This document shows positions 8,036 through 16,920 of a stretch of 64,000 nucleotides of DNA, piece by piece. A program made the position numbers and the translations under genes. How positions within the stretch are numbered: position 1 is the first letter of the stretch; each line of letters opens with the position of its first letter. The stretch is from Niastella koreensis GR20-10 (GTDB taxonomy: Bacteria; Bacteroidota; Bacteroidia; Chitinophagales; Chitinophagaceae): assembly GCF_000246855.1 (NCBI RefSeq), contig NC_016609.1:7328744-7392743 (forward strand), in the 5' to 3' direction. The notes beneath the pieces were generated by a model. That model had not been told where the DNA came from. It made no database searches and worked only from the letters and a program-made list of their open reading frames with translations.

Positions 8036-10735
8036 TTACTCCCTGATATCATGCAAAGTTATCTTTCCATTTGATTCCAAAACGCCTAGTTGGTCACGAT
8101 TGGTGCCGGGAAAAACAGCGATTATCTCATTTTCAACCTCATGCTCCCAAATCTTACTAAAGACAGAACCATCATAGACCAATACATTTTTTTTACCGGC
8201 AACAACAAAACGACTATCAAAAAGAACTTCAACCTCCACAACCTCTATGTCAATAGTAATAGTATGTGTCTCCCCCTGATCTTGTATTACAAACAAAACC
8301 TTATTATTGACCCCAAGACCCACGGTTAAAGATCCATCATGCTGTTGATTGACTACCATTTTGTGAATAGGCGCATCAGCCTGGTACAAAACATCTATTG
8401 TGCCTAGCTCAGAAATACGCAACAAAAGGTTTCGGCAGATCAAATAATAATTACCATCACACCAGATCATTTCACGAACAAGATCTCTTGGCGGACCATA
8501 CCCCTCACCAGTATAGGTACAAGGAACGTCTTCCAGTTCCTCACCCTTCAACGAATAGCGGATCAGGAAAATTTTAGAAAGATCTATTCCACGATTTAAA
8601 ACAACAATTTCTCCCTGATGCATACATATACCTACCGCTTTGGAGCCTAAAAAATCAGGGCAGCTAACTATCAACTCATCCTGAAAATGTTTATTCTTAG
8701 GCAAACATTTTTCCGTTAGCGGTTCATCGAAGCCATATAACAAGATCCGGTTTGCATGTCCGGGATCTGCCAGAGCAACAATAGGCGTATCCAAACTTAG
8801 TTTCTCATACCAGCTAAAATATTCTATATACCCATCCCAATTCATTCTTGCCAGCACCATTCCTGATGGCTTCACTCCCCAAACCAGCAATTGGTTATTC
8901 CAGGTAATTGTCTTTTTCCAATGCACGTCATTCATCAACTTAAATTGACGAGGCGCCGGTTTTTGTTTGGGGGCATCCTTTATCGTATGCAGGAACCGGT
9001 AACAATCGGGCGTCAACAACTGATCGCCTGTTACAAAATTCCTGAGCACATGTAAACTGGCCGGGTTGCCGGCACTCACCTGCTCACTCACGATTTCATA
9101 AGCAATACCCTGGCAGGTATTTTCCAGTTCTGTTGTTTTATACTTTTGATTTACCTTGTCTATTACATTCAGGAAAGCCATTTCTTTATTGACCACCTTG
9201 TTATTGGCATAGAATGCTTTCACCACCGAATGTATTTCTTCTTTATTGTCATCAGCCGCCAGCTCAAAGTATTTTACCAGGCAGGCTTCGGGTTGCTTTA
9301 CATCGTTCCAGCCGCTTAACAATACTTTCTTCGCCCTGGGTTTATTGCCTATTTTATCAATTACCAATCGCGACTCTTCCAGGTAATCTTTATTGGCGGC
9401 TGCGGCCACTACACATTTTTCATAGCAGTTAAGGGCTGGTTCTTCCTGCCCCATGTCCCTGTATAGATCGCCTGCTTTTTCATGTTGGCCCAATTCGGTA
9501 TATAACTCAATGGCATCTGTCAGCAACCCACCTTCTTCATAACAGGAGGCCGCCATAGAAAGATTCTTTAAATGCTCTTTATACAACACCGCTGCTTCGC
9601 GGTAATATCTGCCCTGCCTCAAGGTGGCAGCTGCTGAATTATAATCGCCCAATAATTGCGCATAGATGTAGGCTGCCTTTTTAAAATCTTTCTCCTCGAT
9701 TGCTTTCTGCGCCGCTTTCAGGTACTTAGCCCGTAACTCGCTGTAATAATTATCTACATTCCAGCCATCCACTGCATGACCGCCGCCGAGCCGGCCCAGG
9801 TTGAACTGGGTGGAACGTTTTGTTAAACTGCCCGATTGCCTGCCGGTACCCCTGCTTAAATAAGGGCTGTTTAATGGAATGGCATATTGCAAGGCCTCTT
9901 CGATATTCTTATCGAACATGTCCGACAGGCGCTTTAATTCACTGTCACGTTGTTTTTCCAGGTCCTCGATCTTTTCTTCCATCCAGTTTATGAACTTTCT
10001 AAACAAACCCGGACTTTTACCTTCGTCACGCCCATTCTCTCCACTTCCACTGCTGCCCAACAAGCCTTGAGGCAGTAGGGAATTTAACCCGCTGAGCACG
10101 GTGAATACGCCTTTAAAAAGCCCGCTGGCGAATGGATTGTTCAGCCAGCCCGGCACTTCGCTCTTATTTGATTTCGGAATATCTGTAAGCGGCTTATTAC
10201 CGATGTGCTCTTTGAAAGATTCAAAAACTTCCTCCGCTGTCAGACGCTGTACACCAATCTGGTTCAAGGGTATCCAGGGTTGCAGGCCTGCCTGCGCATA
10301 TCCCCAGTAAACATTCCGGGGTTCCGTATATTCCAACAGATCAGCCAGGTTAATCCGGTCTGATCTTTCAAACCCTATAAACCCGATGGTTGGATGAAAA
10401 ACCTGGTAATCCCAGATCAACAGGGATTGCAATTCTGATTCGCTGATGGCGGGCGATAATTCCGCATTAACCGGTAGATACAATTTACCACCCAGCACGG
10501 TATAAGGATGCATAACCTGCAATAACGCGGGCATTTTTTCCCTGCCGAAAATAACAAACAAACCAGCCGCATTGACCGGGTTATTGTTTTCAGCAACAAC
10601 AAAACATACCAGTTTATCCAATGGTACCTGCCAGGCGTTTATCTCCTGCAACCATACGCCAGGATCGTTGCCCCGGATAAAGGCAGCGCTTAACGCCTGC
10701 GTGGCATGCTCATTATATTTAAGCGTTAGTTGCAT
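8036..10735 (-). CDS. bpX-type protein with coiled coil, TPR-like repeats and C-terminal beta-propeller
   Basis: An 899-residue cytoplasmic protein in four parts: an N-terminal alpha/beta domain (about 1-180) resembling the bpX domains described for MoxR-vWA-beta-propeller ternary systems; a charged, probably coiled segment (about 235-290); TPR-like helical hairpins (about 330-440, e.g. AASCYEEGGLLTDAIELY); and a C-terminal region of about 300 residues of beta blades, read as a propeller. The exact bpX subfamily cannot be fixed by eye. The start overlaps the upstream gene by 17 bases, so the two are translationally linked. It probably serves as the large sensor or scaffold partner of the MoxR ATPase at 13935-15089. 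Confidence 0.8.
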   Translation of the reverse strand: MQLTLKYNEHATQALSAAFIRGNDPGVWLQEINAWQVPLDKLVCFVVAENNNPVNAAGLFVIFGREKMPALLQVMHPYTVLGGKLYLPVNAELSPAISESELQSLLIWDYQVFHPTIGFIGFERSDRINLADLLEYTEPRNVYWGYAQAGLQPWIPLNQIGVQRLTAEEVFESFKEHIGNKPLTDIPKSNKSEVPGWLNNPFASGLFKGVFTVLSGLNSLLPQGLLGSSGSGENGRDEGKSPGLFRKFINWMEEKIEDLEKQRDSELKRLSDMFDKNIEEALQYAIPLNSPYLSRGTGRQSGSLTKRSTQFNLGRLGGGHAVDGWNVDNYYSELRAKYLKAAQKAIEEKDFKKAAYIYAQLLGDYNSAAATLRQGRYYREAAVLYKEHLKNLSMAASCYEEGGLLTDAIELYTELGQHEKAGDLYRDMGQEEPALNCYEKCVVAAAANKDYLEESRLVIDKIGNKPRAKKVLLSGWNDVKQPEACLVKYFELAADDNKEEIHSVVKAFYANNKVVNKEMAFLNVIDKVNQKYKTTELENTCQGIAYEIVSEQVSAGNPASLHVLRNFVTGDQLLTPDCYRFLHTIKDAPKQKPAPRQFKLMNDVHWKKTITWNNQLLVWGVKPSGMVLARMNWDGYIEYFSWYEKLSLDTPIVALADPGHANRILLYGFDEPLTEKCLPKNKHFQDELIVSCPDFLGSKAVGICMHQGEIVVLNRGIDLSKIFLIRYSLKGEELEDVPCTYTGEGYGPPRDLVREMIWCDGNYYLICRNLLLRISELGTIDVLYQADAPIHKMVVNQQHDGSLTVGLGVNNKVLFVIQDQGETHTITIDIEVVEVEVLFDSRFVVAGKKNVLVYDGSVFSKIWEHEVENEIIAVFPGTNRDQLGVLESNGKITLHDIRE

Positions 10736-13229
10736 ATTTTTTGATTCTGTCTATGAACCGTTGAATATAATTTTCATAAAAGGCGGTTACCGCAGCGCCT
10801 TCTGTGCCAGCCTTGCCGGTAAAATAGGGTGAGCCGCAAACGTTGCCATCTGAAGACCAGCAGGCAGTTGGCTTGCCAACGATCATCACAATGGTAATTT
10901 CACCAATGGAGCTATCTGCGCTTTTTAAATGCAAAAGACCCCTCGAATCTGCCACTACTTCACTCCCTTCGGGCCATATAAATCTGGAGAATTTAAGGTA
11001 AGTATTAGGTAGGTCAATAACAGGCATCTCTCTTTTTATTGCTTCCAATGCCACGGTGTTTTTGCCTTTTTCCTGACGATTTTGTTCAATGACGATCATT
11101 TCATTTATTTTCTCACTACGTGACCGTAAAGAAATGTGCCGTTCGTCAAATCCCAATTCTCCATCTGCATTCAAATAAACACCCTTTACGGTATTGATGG
11201 TAGTGTACCCCTCATTCACAAATTTTTTATAGAAGTTCAGGTTTACGTTCCCGAATGCTTTTCTATTCCGCTCCAGCATCAGGGTAAAAACGCCTATCCG
11301 GTCTTTGCCGGGATATGCTTTACCTGTCGAAGCTTCTATAGCAAACAGCTCGTTAGCTGTCTTAACATAAAAGTAGCCTTCGTCAAAAACCATTTCGGCC
11401 AGCCCGGTTATGGTATCCGGTAATTTAGTGATTTCTACGGTACCCGATTCCAGATCCACTTCGTACAGCCGCACATACTTTGGGCCACCCGAATAAACGA
11501 GGATGTATAAAGTAGTGTCGCCAGCTGAGCCAAAACAAATCTGGCCAAACTCCAGGTATTCGATGATCTCCCTGGCGCCCCGCATTCTATTGTTCCAGTA
11601 TAAAACCCGCTGGTCGATGGTAACACAAACCAGGTGGTTTTTTTTCACTTCAAAGAAACAGTCGGCATTGAATTTTATTTTAGATGCTGGTAAAAACAGC
11701 GGACCCGGCAGGTATTGCATAAAGGCAGGCGCATGTAACAAGCTCCTGTTTTTCCTGACGCTTTTTTCCTTTTTGGGCGCGGTCGCAGGGAATAACAATT
11801 CCTGCAGATCGAACCGCGCTTCGCTCAATTGTTTTTTACGCCCTTTGATGTATTCATAAAATCGCAACTCACCGCTTCTGCTAACCGTAACTAAAAAATT
11901 CACCGGCTTTTTTAAAGAAGCCAGGATAGATTGAAACAAGATGCCGTGCGTACCTGCTTCTTCTGTTATTAAGAACACCTCGTCTTCTTCCCGCATGGCC
12001 TGCTGGCTCACAAATTGTGAAAGCCCCCGACCGCAGTGCAAGGCAGCATCCAGTTGTTCCAGCGCATTTACTACGCCATCTTTAGTGGTTAGGTCAATGT
12101 CATAATAGCCGGTTCCTGACAATGCATAGGATGCAATGCGCGCTTTTGCTTTATTATTATGGGCGCAGGCCAGTGCAGCCGATACGGCAAATACGCGGGG
12201 CAGGCCCCACATCTTTAAAGTGGTATCAACTAATAAGATCCGTTGCTTTTCGGGGTTGGAGGGCAATTCTTCGCGGCGCAGGTACAGGGCTTCATTATTA
12301 GCCAGCCTGGCCATTAACGACAGGTCATCATGCGCCAGTTCGCTTAGCAACAGCCGATCGAAATTGCCCCGGTTGGTAATATCCGATACGCCGCCAAACA
12401 ACTGATCGCTGCTGCCATGCGCATGCATGGGAATGTTCAGGGCGGCAATCAGGCGTTTTGTCAATTGCACCAGGCCGGTAGTGCGGTCGTCCTCTTCCAG
12501 TTGCTCCAGCAGATCGCCGGTTTCCAGGCTGGGTATTTCCAGCGCTACAGCCTGGGGTAATTTCCGGATGCCACTTCTAACCGCCACTTCCAGTTCCTGG
12601 GCTGTAGGGAATGCCATCAGGGCTTGGTGTAACGCCTCTATGTCCTGACTAAAGGTTCGCTTAACGTGACTACCGCCATGGTTCCCCGAAACTTCATCCC
12701 CCATCTCATCGTAATCATAGGGAGGTTCCCTGAAAATTTCATAATCATATTGGCCGCTGTTAAAAACATCAACAAGCTGGCTTGCAGCTTCAATTGAAAT
12801 TAGTTCCGCTACCTTTCCAAAAACCAGGTGCAGCAACCAGGTCCTGTTATTTCCCGTCCTTAATTCCAGTGGTAGCGCTGCTACATATTGCAAGAATCGT
12901 ATGGCCTTCAACATCTGGTCTTTCATCCCACCCAGCTTTTCGCTGTTCTTTTGCTGGTAATCCAACAGGCGCAACATACTCATGGGGATGCCGCCTTTGG
13001 CAGCAGGTGTATCAGCCCGTTCCTTACAGGCACTGATCACTAATAAGATGGCGCCGAAGGCGGGCAATCCATCTTTTGACAAATGTTTTAGAATAGGCAT
13101 CAGTTCATCGCGGTAACAAATAGTATCGCCATCCCGCCATTCAATTACCTGGCCACCATCGGCCCAACGCCAAAAATATTTATGGGGAGCCTGAAAGTAA
13201 TCGATCAGGCCCAACGTCAGGTTATCCAT
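10719..13229 (-). CDS. vWA-like / beta-propeller protein of MoxR ternary system (degenerate MIDAS)
   Basis: An 836-residue protein. The first 300 residues are helical. A vWA-like Rossmann core spans about 325-500, but the MIDAS is degenerate: ILLVDTTLKMWG has D335-T-T337-L-K339 in place of DxSxS, and the later metal aspartate position reads FLITEEAGT. The C-terminal 300 residues are beta-rich blades consistent with a propeller (e.g. VLYWNNRMRGAREIIEYLE). Genes of this architecture accompany a MoxR ATPase and bpX proteins in MoxR-vWA-beta-propeller ternary systems. It overlaps both neighbours (8 bases upstream, 17 downstream), so the whole set is tightly coupled. Confidence 0.85.
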   Translation of the reverse strand: MDNLTLGLIDYFQAPHKYFWRWADGGQVIEWRDGDTICYRDELMPILKHLSKDGLPAFGAILLVISACKERADTPAAKGGIPMSMLRLLDYQQKNSEKLGGMKDQMLKAIRFLQYVAALPLELRTGNNRTWLLHLVFGKVAELISIEAASQLVDVFNSGQYDYEIFREPPYDYDEMGDEVSGNHGGSHVKRTFSQDIEALHQALMAFPTAQELEVAVRSGIRKLPQAVALEIPSLETGDLLEQLEEDDRTTGLVQLTKRLIAALNIPMHAHGSSDQLFGGVSDITNRGNFDRLLLSELAHDDLSLMARLANNEALYLRREELPSNPEKQRILLVDTTLKMWGLPRVFAVSAALACAHNNKAKARIASYALSGTGYYDIDLTTKDGVVNALEQLDAALHCGRGLSQFVSQQAMREEDEVFLITEEAGTHGILFQSILASLKKPVNFLVTVSRSGELRFYEYIKGRKKQLSEARFDLQELLFPATAPKKEKSVRKNRSLLHAPAFMQYLPGPLFLPASKIKFNADCFFEVKKNHLVCVTIDQRVLYWNNRMRGAREIIEYLEFGQICFGSAGDTTLYILVYSGGPKYVRLYEVDLESGTVEITKLPDTITGLAEMVFDEGYFYVKTANELFAIEASTGKAYPGKDRIGVFTLMLERNRKAFGNVNLNFYKKFVNEGYTTINTVKGVYLNADGELGFDERHISLRSRSEKINEMIVIEQNRQEKGKNTVALEAIKREMPVIDLPNTYLKFSRFIWPEGSEVVADSRGLLHLKSADSSIGEITIVMIVGKPTACWSSDGNVCGSPYFTGKAGTEGAAVTAFYENYIQRFIDRIKKYATNA

Positions 13230-13923
13230 CGTTCCCCCCTTTTGTTAAACGGATGGCACTGCGGGTAGTTTGTACAAATGCATCTTTGGGAATTTCCTGC
13301 CAGGTACCATCAGTATCAAACAATAAGAAGGAGTCGTTATCGGGATTGAATTGCGAACTAATCAAATTACTTATAACCGCGGGATCAAATTCAAAACCAC
13401 AAGGTATTAATAAGGTATCTAGCAGTATATATTCCCTTCCCGGCAGGGCCGGTAATGGTTCGCCTATGATCAATACTTTATTTTCTTCCGAAACTGCAAA
13501 ACGCGTTTGTTGCAAACGCACCAGCGGCGCCGTTTCCCCATACGCTTTCCAGGTGTGCAAATCAGTGAGCAGGGAGTTGCCTTGCTGCGATTGTTGCGAA
13601 GGGACCAATCTTACGGGTGCCTGTTGACTGATCTTACCCGGCAGGGCCGATACAGGCAGCGTCACCGTAATATAAGTTGATAATGGCGCCCAGGTCATGG
13701 GCTGCAATTTTCCTACCGGCGTAAGGCCGTGGGGTGGAAATAAATAATCATCCGCATCCAGCGTGTAGGTATGCAAACTTGGCAGTTGTCTGATGCGCAG
13801 ATCAATTTCCTTGTTTACAGCAATCCCGCGCACCCAAATAAATCCCTCCCTTTCAGCTGCCTGCAAACCAGGTAAACAGCGTACTGATCCCAGCGCTGCT
13901 TTATCGGTTTGTGACAATACCAT
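13222..13923 (-). CDS. bpX-type small subunit of MoxR ternary system
   Basis: About 233 residues, all alpha/beta, with no signal peptide or membrane segment and no catalytic motif I can name. Its place between the MoxR ATPase and the vWA-propeller gene marks it as one of the bpX accessory proteins of these systems. I place the start at the ATG at 13923, because a strong AAGGAG lies six bases before it; an alternative ATG at 13938 overlaps the MoxR stop as ATGA and would add five residues. Longer in-frame starts would sit deep inside the MoxR gene. The stop overlaps the next gene start by 8 bases. Confidence 0.75.
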   Translation of the reverse strand: MVLSQTDKAALGSVRCLPGLQAAEREGFIWVRGIAVNKEIDLRIRQLPSLHTYTLDADDYLFPPHGLTPVGKLQPMTWAPLSTYITVTLPVSALPGKISQQAPVRLVPSQQSQQGNSLLTDLHTWKAYGETAPLVRLQQTRFAVSEENKVLIIGEPLPALPGREYILLDTLLIPCGFEFDPAVISNLISSQFNPDNDSFLLFDTDGTWQEIPKDAFVQTTRSAIRLTKGGNDG

Positions 13924-13934
13924 TATTAGCTCCT

Positions 13935-15089
13935 TCATTCGGCATGCATTATTTGTTGCCAGAGTGCATCGATCGGTTTTAATACGTACTTCTTCTGGTC
14001 TGCATTGCTGATCCATTCACAACGGCCATTCAGGTAGCGCAGTCTGTCTTTTATAACCGAACGTTCTGCGCCCGAGGTTTCGGAACGGTTCCATTGCTCA
14101 GTCATTTGCATTATCTCTTTATAAATGTCATCTGCATTGGGCATGCTGTTGACGGCCGCCCTGGGATGCAGTTGTTCCTGTTCTGTTTCTTCCTGGAGTT
14201 CAGCGTTAACAATACCGGCAATTACTTCACGCTGTTCATCGGTATCCCAGATGTAGCGCAACACCCACATATCACTGCGATAGGCTTTTGTTCGCTTACA
14301 TAAAATAGCGCTGGCAGCGATCAACCGCTGCAATTTCACGGCACGCCGGTCAGAGACCTGTACTCCGGCATTGCGTAATTTCTCAATGAGGTCGATGTAA
14401 TGCGAGCGAATCGCCTGCATATCAACCAGCGGGATCAAACTTTGCAACTGACGCACCTCTTCCGTTTCTATACCGGGGATGTCGCTGGTTTTCTTTTGTT
14501 CCAGTAACCAGCCGGCATCCAGCACATCGTTCAAATGATGCGGATCAACATAATCGCAACGCACGCGGATCAGAAAGCGGTCGAACAAAGCCTGTAAAGC
14601 TTCTTCTTCAGGCAGGTGGTTACTGGCGCCCACGATCATCAAAGCAGGTAAGTGCTTTGTTTCACGCCCGCGCCGGAAAATGCGTTCGTTCAATACCATC
14701 AGCAGGCTGTTCAGGATAGCGCTGTTGGCGTTGAGCAATTCATCCAGAAAGATCAAATGCGCTTCAGGCAGCATACCTTCTGTATTGGTCACCAGGTCGC
14801 CATCGCGCAAACGGCGGATGTCAAACGGACCAAACAATTCATTGGGTTCTGTAAAACGGGTTAGCAGGTATTCAAATGTTTTACCTTGTAGCAACCGGGC
14901 CAGTTCACGCACCAGGGCGCTTTTAGCGGTTCCGGGCGGGCCCAGTAAAAACAGGTTTTCACGACCTGCCAGGCAAACTCCCATCAGGTCAATAATATCA
15001 TCTTTACCAACAAAGGTGCTTTTAATGTGCTGCAGTACCGCATTCACTTTATCGACCAATTGAAAATCGATACCATTTTTGTTTTCCAT
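13935..15089 (-). CDS. MoxR-family AAA+ ATPase (first system)
   Basis: A 384-residue AAA+ ATPase with all canonical motifs: Walker A G50-PPGTAKS-57, Walker B LIFLDE (D116, E117), sensor 1 in VGASNHLP (about 154-160) and an arginine finger in LFDRFLIRVR. The segment TEPNELFGPFDI is typical of the RavA/MoxR group. It is the motor of the first MoxR-vWA-propeller set; predicted partners are encoded directly downstream (13222-13923, 10719-13229, 8036-10735) and upstream (15128-15793). Unlike the second MoxR protein of the window it has a normal Asp-Glu Walker B. Confidence 0.92.
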   Translation of the reverse strand: MENKNGIDFQLVDKVNAVLQHIKSTFVGKDDIIDLMGVCLAGRENLFLLGPPGTAKSALVRELARLLQGKTFEYLLTRFTEPNELFGPFDIRRLRDGDLVTNTEGMLPEAHLIFLDELLNANSAILNSLLMVLNERIFRRGRETKHLPALMIVGASNHLPEEEALQALFDRFLIRVRCDYVDPHHLNDVLDAGWLLEQKKTSDIPGIETEEVRQLQSLIPLVDMQAIRSHYIDLIEKLRNAGVQVSDRRAVKLQRLIAASAILCKRTKAYRSDMWVLRYIWDTDEQREVIAGIVNAELQEETEQEQLHPRAAVNSMPNADDIYKEIMQMTEQWNRSETSGAERSVIKDRLRYLNGRCEWISNADQKKYVLKPIDALWQQIMHAE

Positions 15090-15127
15090 GCTTACAATTC
15101 TTTTAATTCCGACCTGTCAGGTCCGCC

Positions 15128-15793
15128 TTAACAGCTCGCATTATCAGCCTGTGATTGCGAACCTGACAGATCCTTTTGCAAGGGTATCCAATCTGGCCAA
15201 AAGGTTTGGCCATGATCGCCCAATGCTTCCCTTATATATTCGTTTACCAGGTCATTATTACACCGGCTCCGGTCACGCGCTTCAATAATTCTATCGATAT
15301 AGGCGCGGCGCAAACAGGCGTCATTCATAATCACCTCCACATTCATCTCCCCTGTCACCTTCATTCCAACCGACGAGAATGGCCATTGGATGGCTGCTGC
15401 CTGTATTTGTTTCACCAATACATCCTCCGGCGCCAGGCCCCTTGCCAGCCCCAGCAGATTGGGTAAATAGCGAAAACTTAAATCAACCGACAAAATGGTT
15501 TCGGGTGAAACTGCACCAGTAAAAGAAGTGAGTAATCCGTTTACGGCATCTTCTCCCAGCTCGCGCAGCACCGTCAGTTGTACCGCACGATATAAATAAA
15601 TTGCTGCCCATACAGCCGCTTCTGGTTGAAATGCCGGCACCGGGCCGGTTAGTTCGGATAACTGATTGTCGTAATAAGCCCGCAGGTGTTCGGTTGTTTG
15701 TTGTGTATCTTCCTGAGTAAATGGAATTACCTGGCCGGCCACAATGACTTTTCCCTGCTGTATAATATCCTGTATAAATTGTTCAAGTTGCAC
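15128..15793 (-). CDS. Accessory (bpX-type) protein upstream of MoxR
   Basis: A 221-residue, mostly helical soluble protein with no recognised catalytic motif. The start is GTG at 15793 (GTG CAA CTT GAA), since no ATG occurs early in the frame. It sits 38 bases before the MoxR gene on the same strand and is a constant type of neighbour in MoxR-vWA-propeller systems, where small helical bpX proteins flank the ATPase. Assignment to a specific bpX family needs a profile search. The C-terminal tail after about residue 200 is polar and probably disordered. Confidence 0.7.
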   Translation of the reverse strand: MQLEQFIQDIIQQGKVIVAGQVIPFTQEDTQQTTEHLRAYYDNQLSELTGPVPAFQPEAAVWAAIYLYRAVQLTVLRELGEDAVNGLLTSFTGAVSPETILSVDLSFRYLPNLLGLARGLAPEDVLVKQIQAAAIQWPFSSVGMKVTGEMNVEVIMNDACLRRAYIDRIIEARDRSRCNNDLVNEYIREALGDHGQTFWPDWIPLQKDLSGSQSQADNASC

Positions 15794-15872
15794 GACTTCA
15801 AAATACGTTGTGATTATGAAGACAGGAAGTAAACAGGATAATAATAATTTGTCACCGTTATTTTGTGAGCAC

Positions 15873-16628
15873 TTATTTGCTTACCGCATTCATTTTCCTT
15901 ACTTCGTCTTTTGCATTACTGATCCATTGGTGATTGGCCCTGCGTTCACGCGCACTTAAATGCCCGCCTTCATAGATCATGGCATCCAATACCTCCTTCG
16001 CTTCCTGCGCACGGCCGGCCCTTTGTAAAAAGAGGGCATACTGATACCTTGCTTCAAAATAGGCAAAGCGGCCATTCATGGTTTTAAACTCCCTGTCTGC
16101 CTGCTCATTGTTCCCGGTTTTTTCCAGGGCTATGGCATATATTATATGCGCCTTGGATTTGGCAAACTGGGGCGAGTTATACATTTTCCTGGCAAGCGGC
16201 AGGATATCTGCAAAGCGGCCTACATTGGCATATGCAATGATCAGCTGCTTTAGTACGTGTTCGTTTTCTGTAAAAACGCCGGTGAGGCTTTGTTCGTATA
16301 AAACAATTGCATCGTTTGTTTGGGCCGCTGCCAGGTAGGCATCTGCCAACGCTACGCGGTTATGAAAAGTATCTGTAAACCGCAATTGTTCTTCCAGCTT
16401 CCTGATGCTCCCACCCGGATTGAATACCGAGCCCATACCTGAAGTTACATTATTCAGCTGGCGGCCATTGACCATTTCGGTAAAAATGTAAATCAGGGCT
16501 CCTATTACAGGTATGCACACGATGATCCAGATCCATTTATTCTGATTCCCTTTTCGCAAACAATGAATAACACAAATGGCCTGCAGAGCAACTGGAATGT
16601 AATACAGGTAGCTGTTTCCAAAATACAT
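15873..16628 (-). CDS. Membrane-anchored TPR protein (PLDc_N-like N-terminus)
   Basis: A 251-residue protein. Two hydrophobic segments at the N-terminus (about residues 5-22 and 32-49, the second reading WIWIIVCIPVIGALIYIF) resemble the PLD-nuclease N-terminal membrane module. The rest consists of tetratricopeptide-type repeats facing the cytosol (e.g. ALADAYLAAAQTNDAIVLYE). I start it at the ATG at 16628; an upstream in-frame TTG at 16634 would add only two residues. It is the first gene of the minus-strand MoxR unit, 79 bases before the next gene, and could anchor the complex at the membrane. TPR proteins also accompany MoxR/vWA genes in BatABCDE-type operons. Confidence 0.75.
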   Translation of the reverse strand: MYFGNSYLYYIPVALQAICVIHCLRKGNQNKWIWIIVCIPVIGALIYIFTEMVNGRQLNNVTSGMGSVFNPGGSIRKLEEQLRFTDTFHNRVALADAYLAAAQTNDAIVLYEQSLTGVFTENEHVLKQLIIAYANVGRFADILPLARKMYNSPQFAKSKAHIIYAIALEKTGNNEQADREFKTMNGRFAYFEARYQYALFLQRAGRAQEAKEVLDAMIYEGGHLSARERRANHQWISNAKDEVRKMNAVSK

Positions 16629-16920
16629 AAGCAATCAGGAGTTCGTTATAGGGTTCGTTTTTTCTTATTCCCAAAAATATAATTCTTTCTCCTTTACGCA
16701 TAGTTTTTTAAATTATGTTATACTTTTTCAACATATATACTACGGCAGCAGGTTAATTTTACAAAACTTCACATACACTTAATATTCTCTTAAAACACCG
16801 TGCGTACTGCGTTTTGTTGAAAAATAAAATAGTATAAACGATAGTACCACTTATTCGCCTGCGGAGTCTATAACTACAATCAGACTAATCACAATATTTA
16901 TTTAACCTAAAAACAATCCT

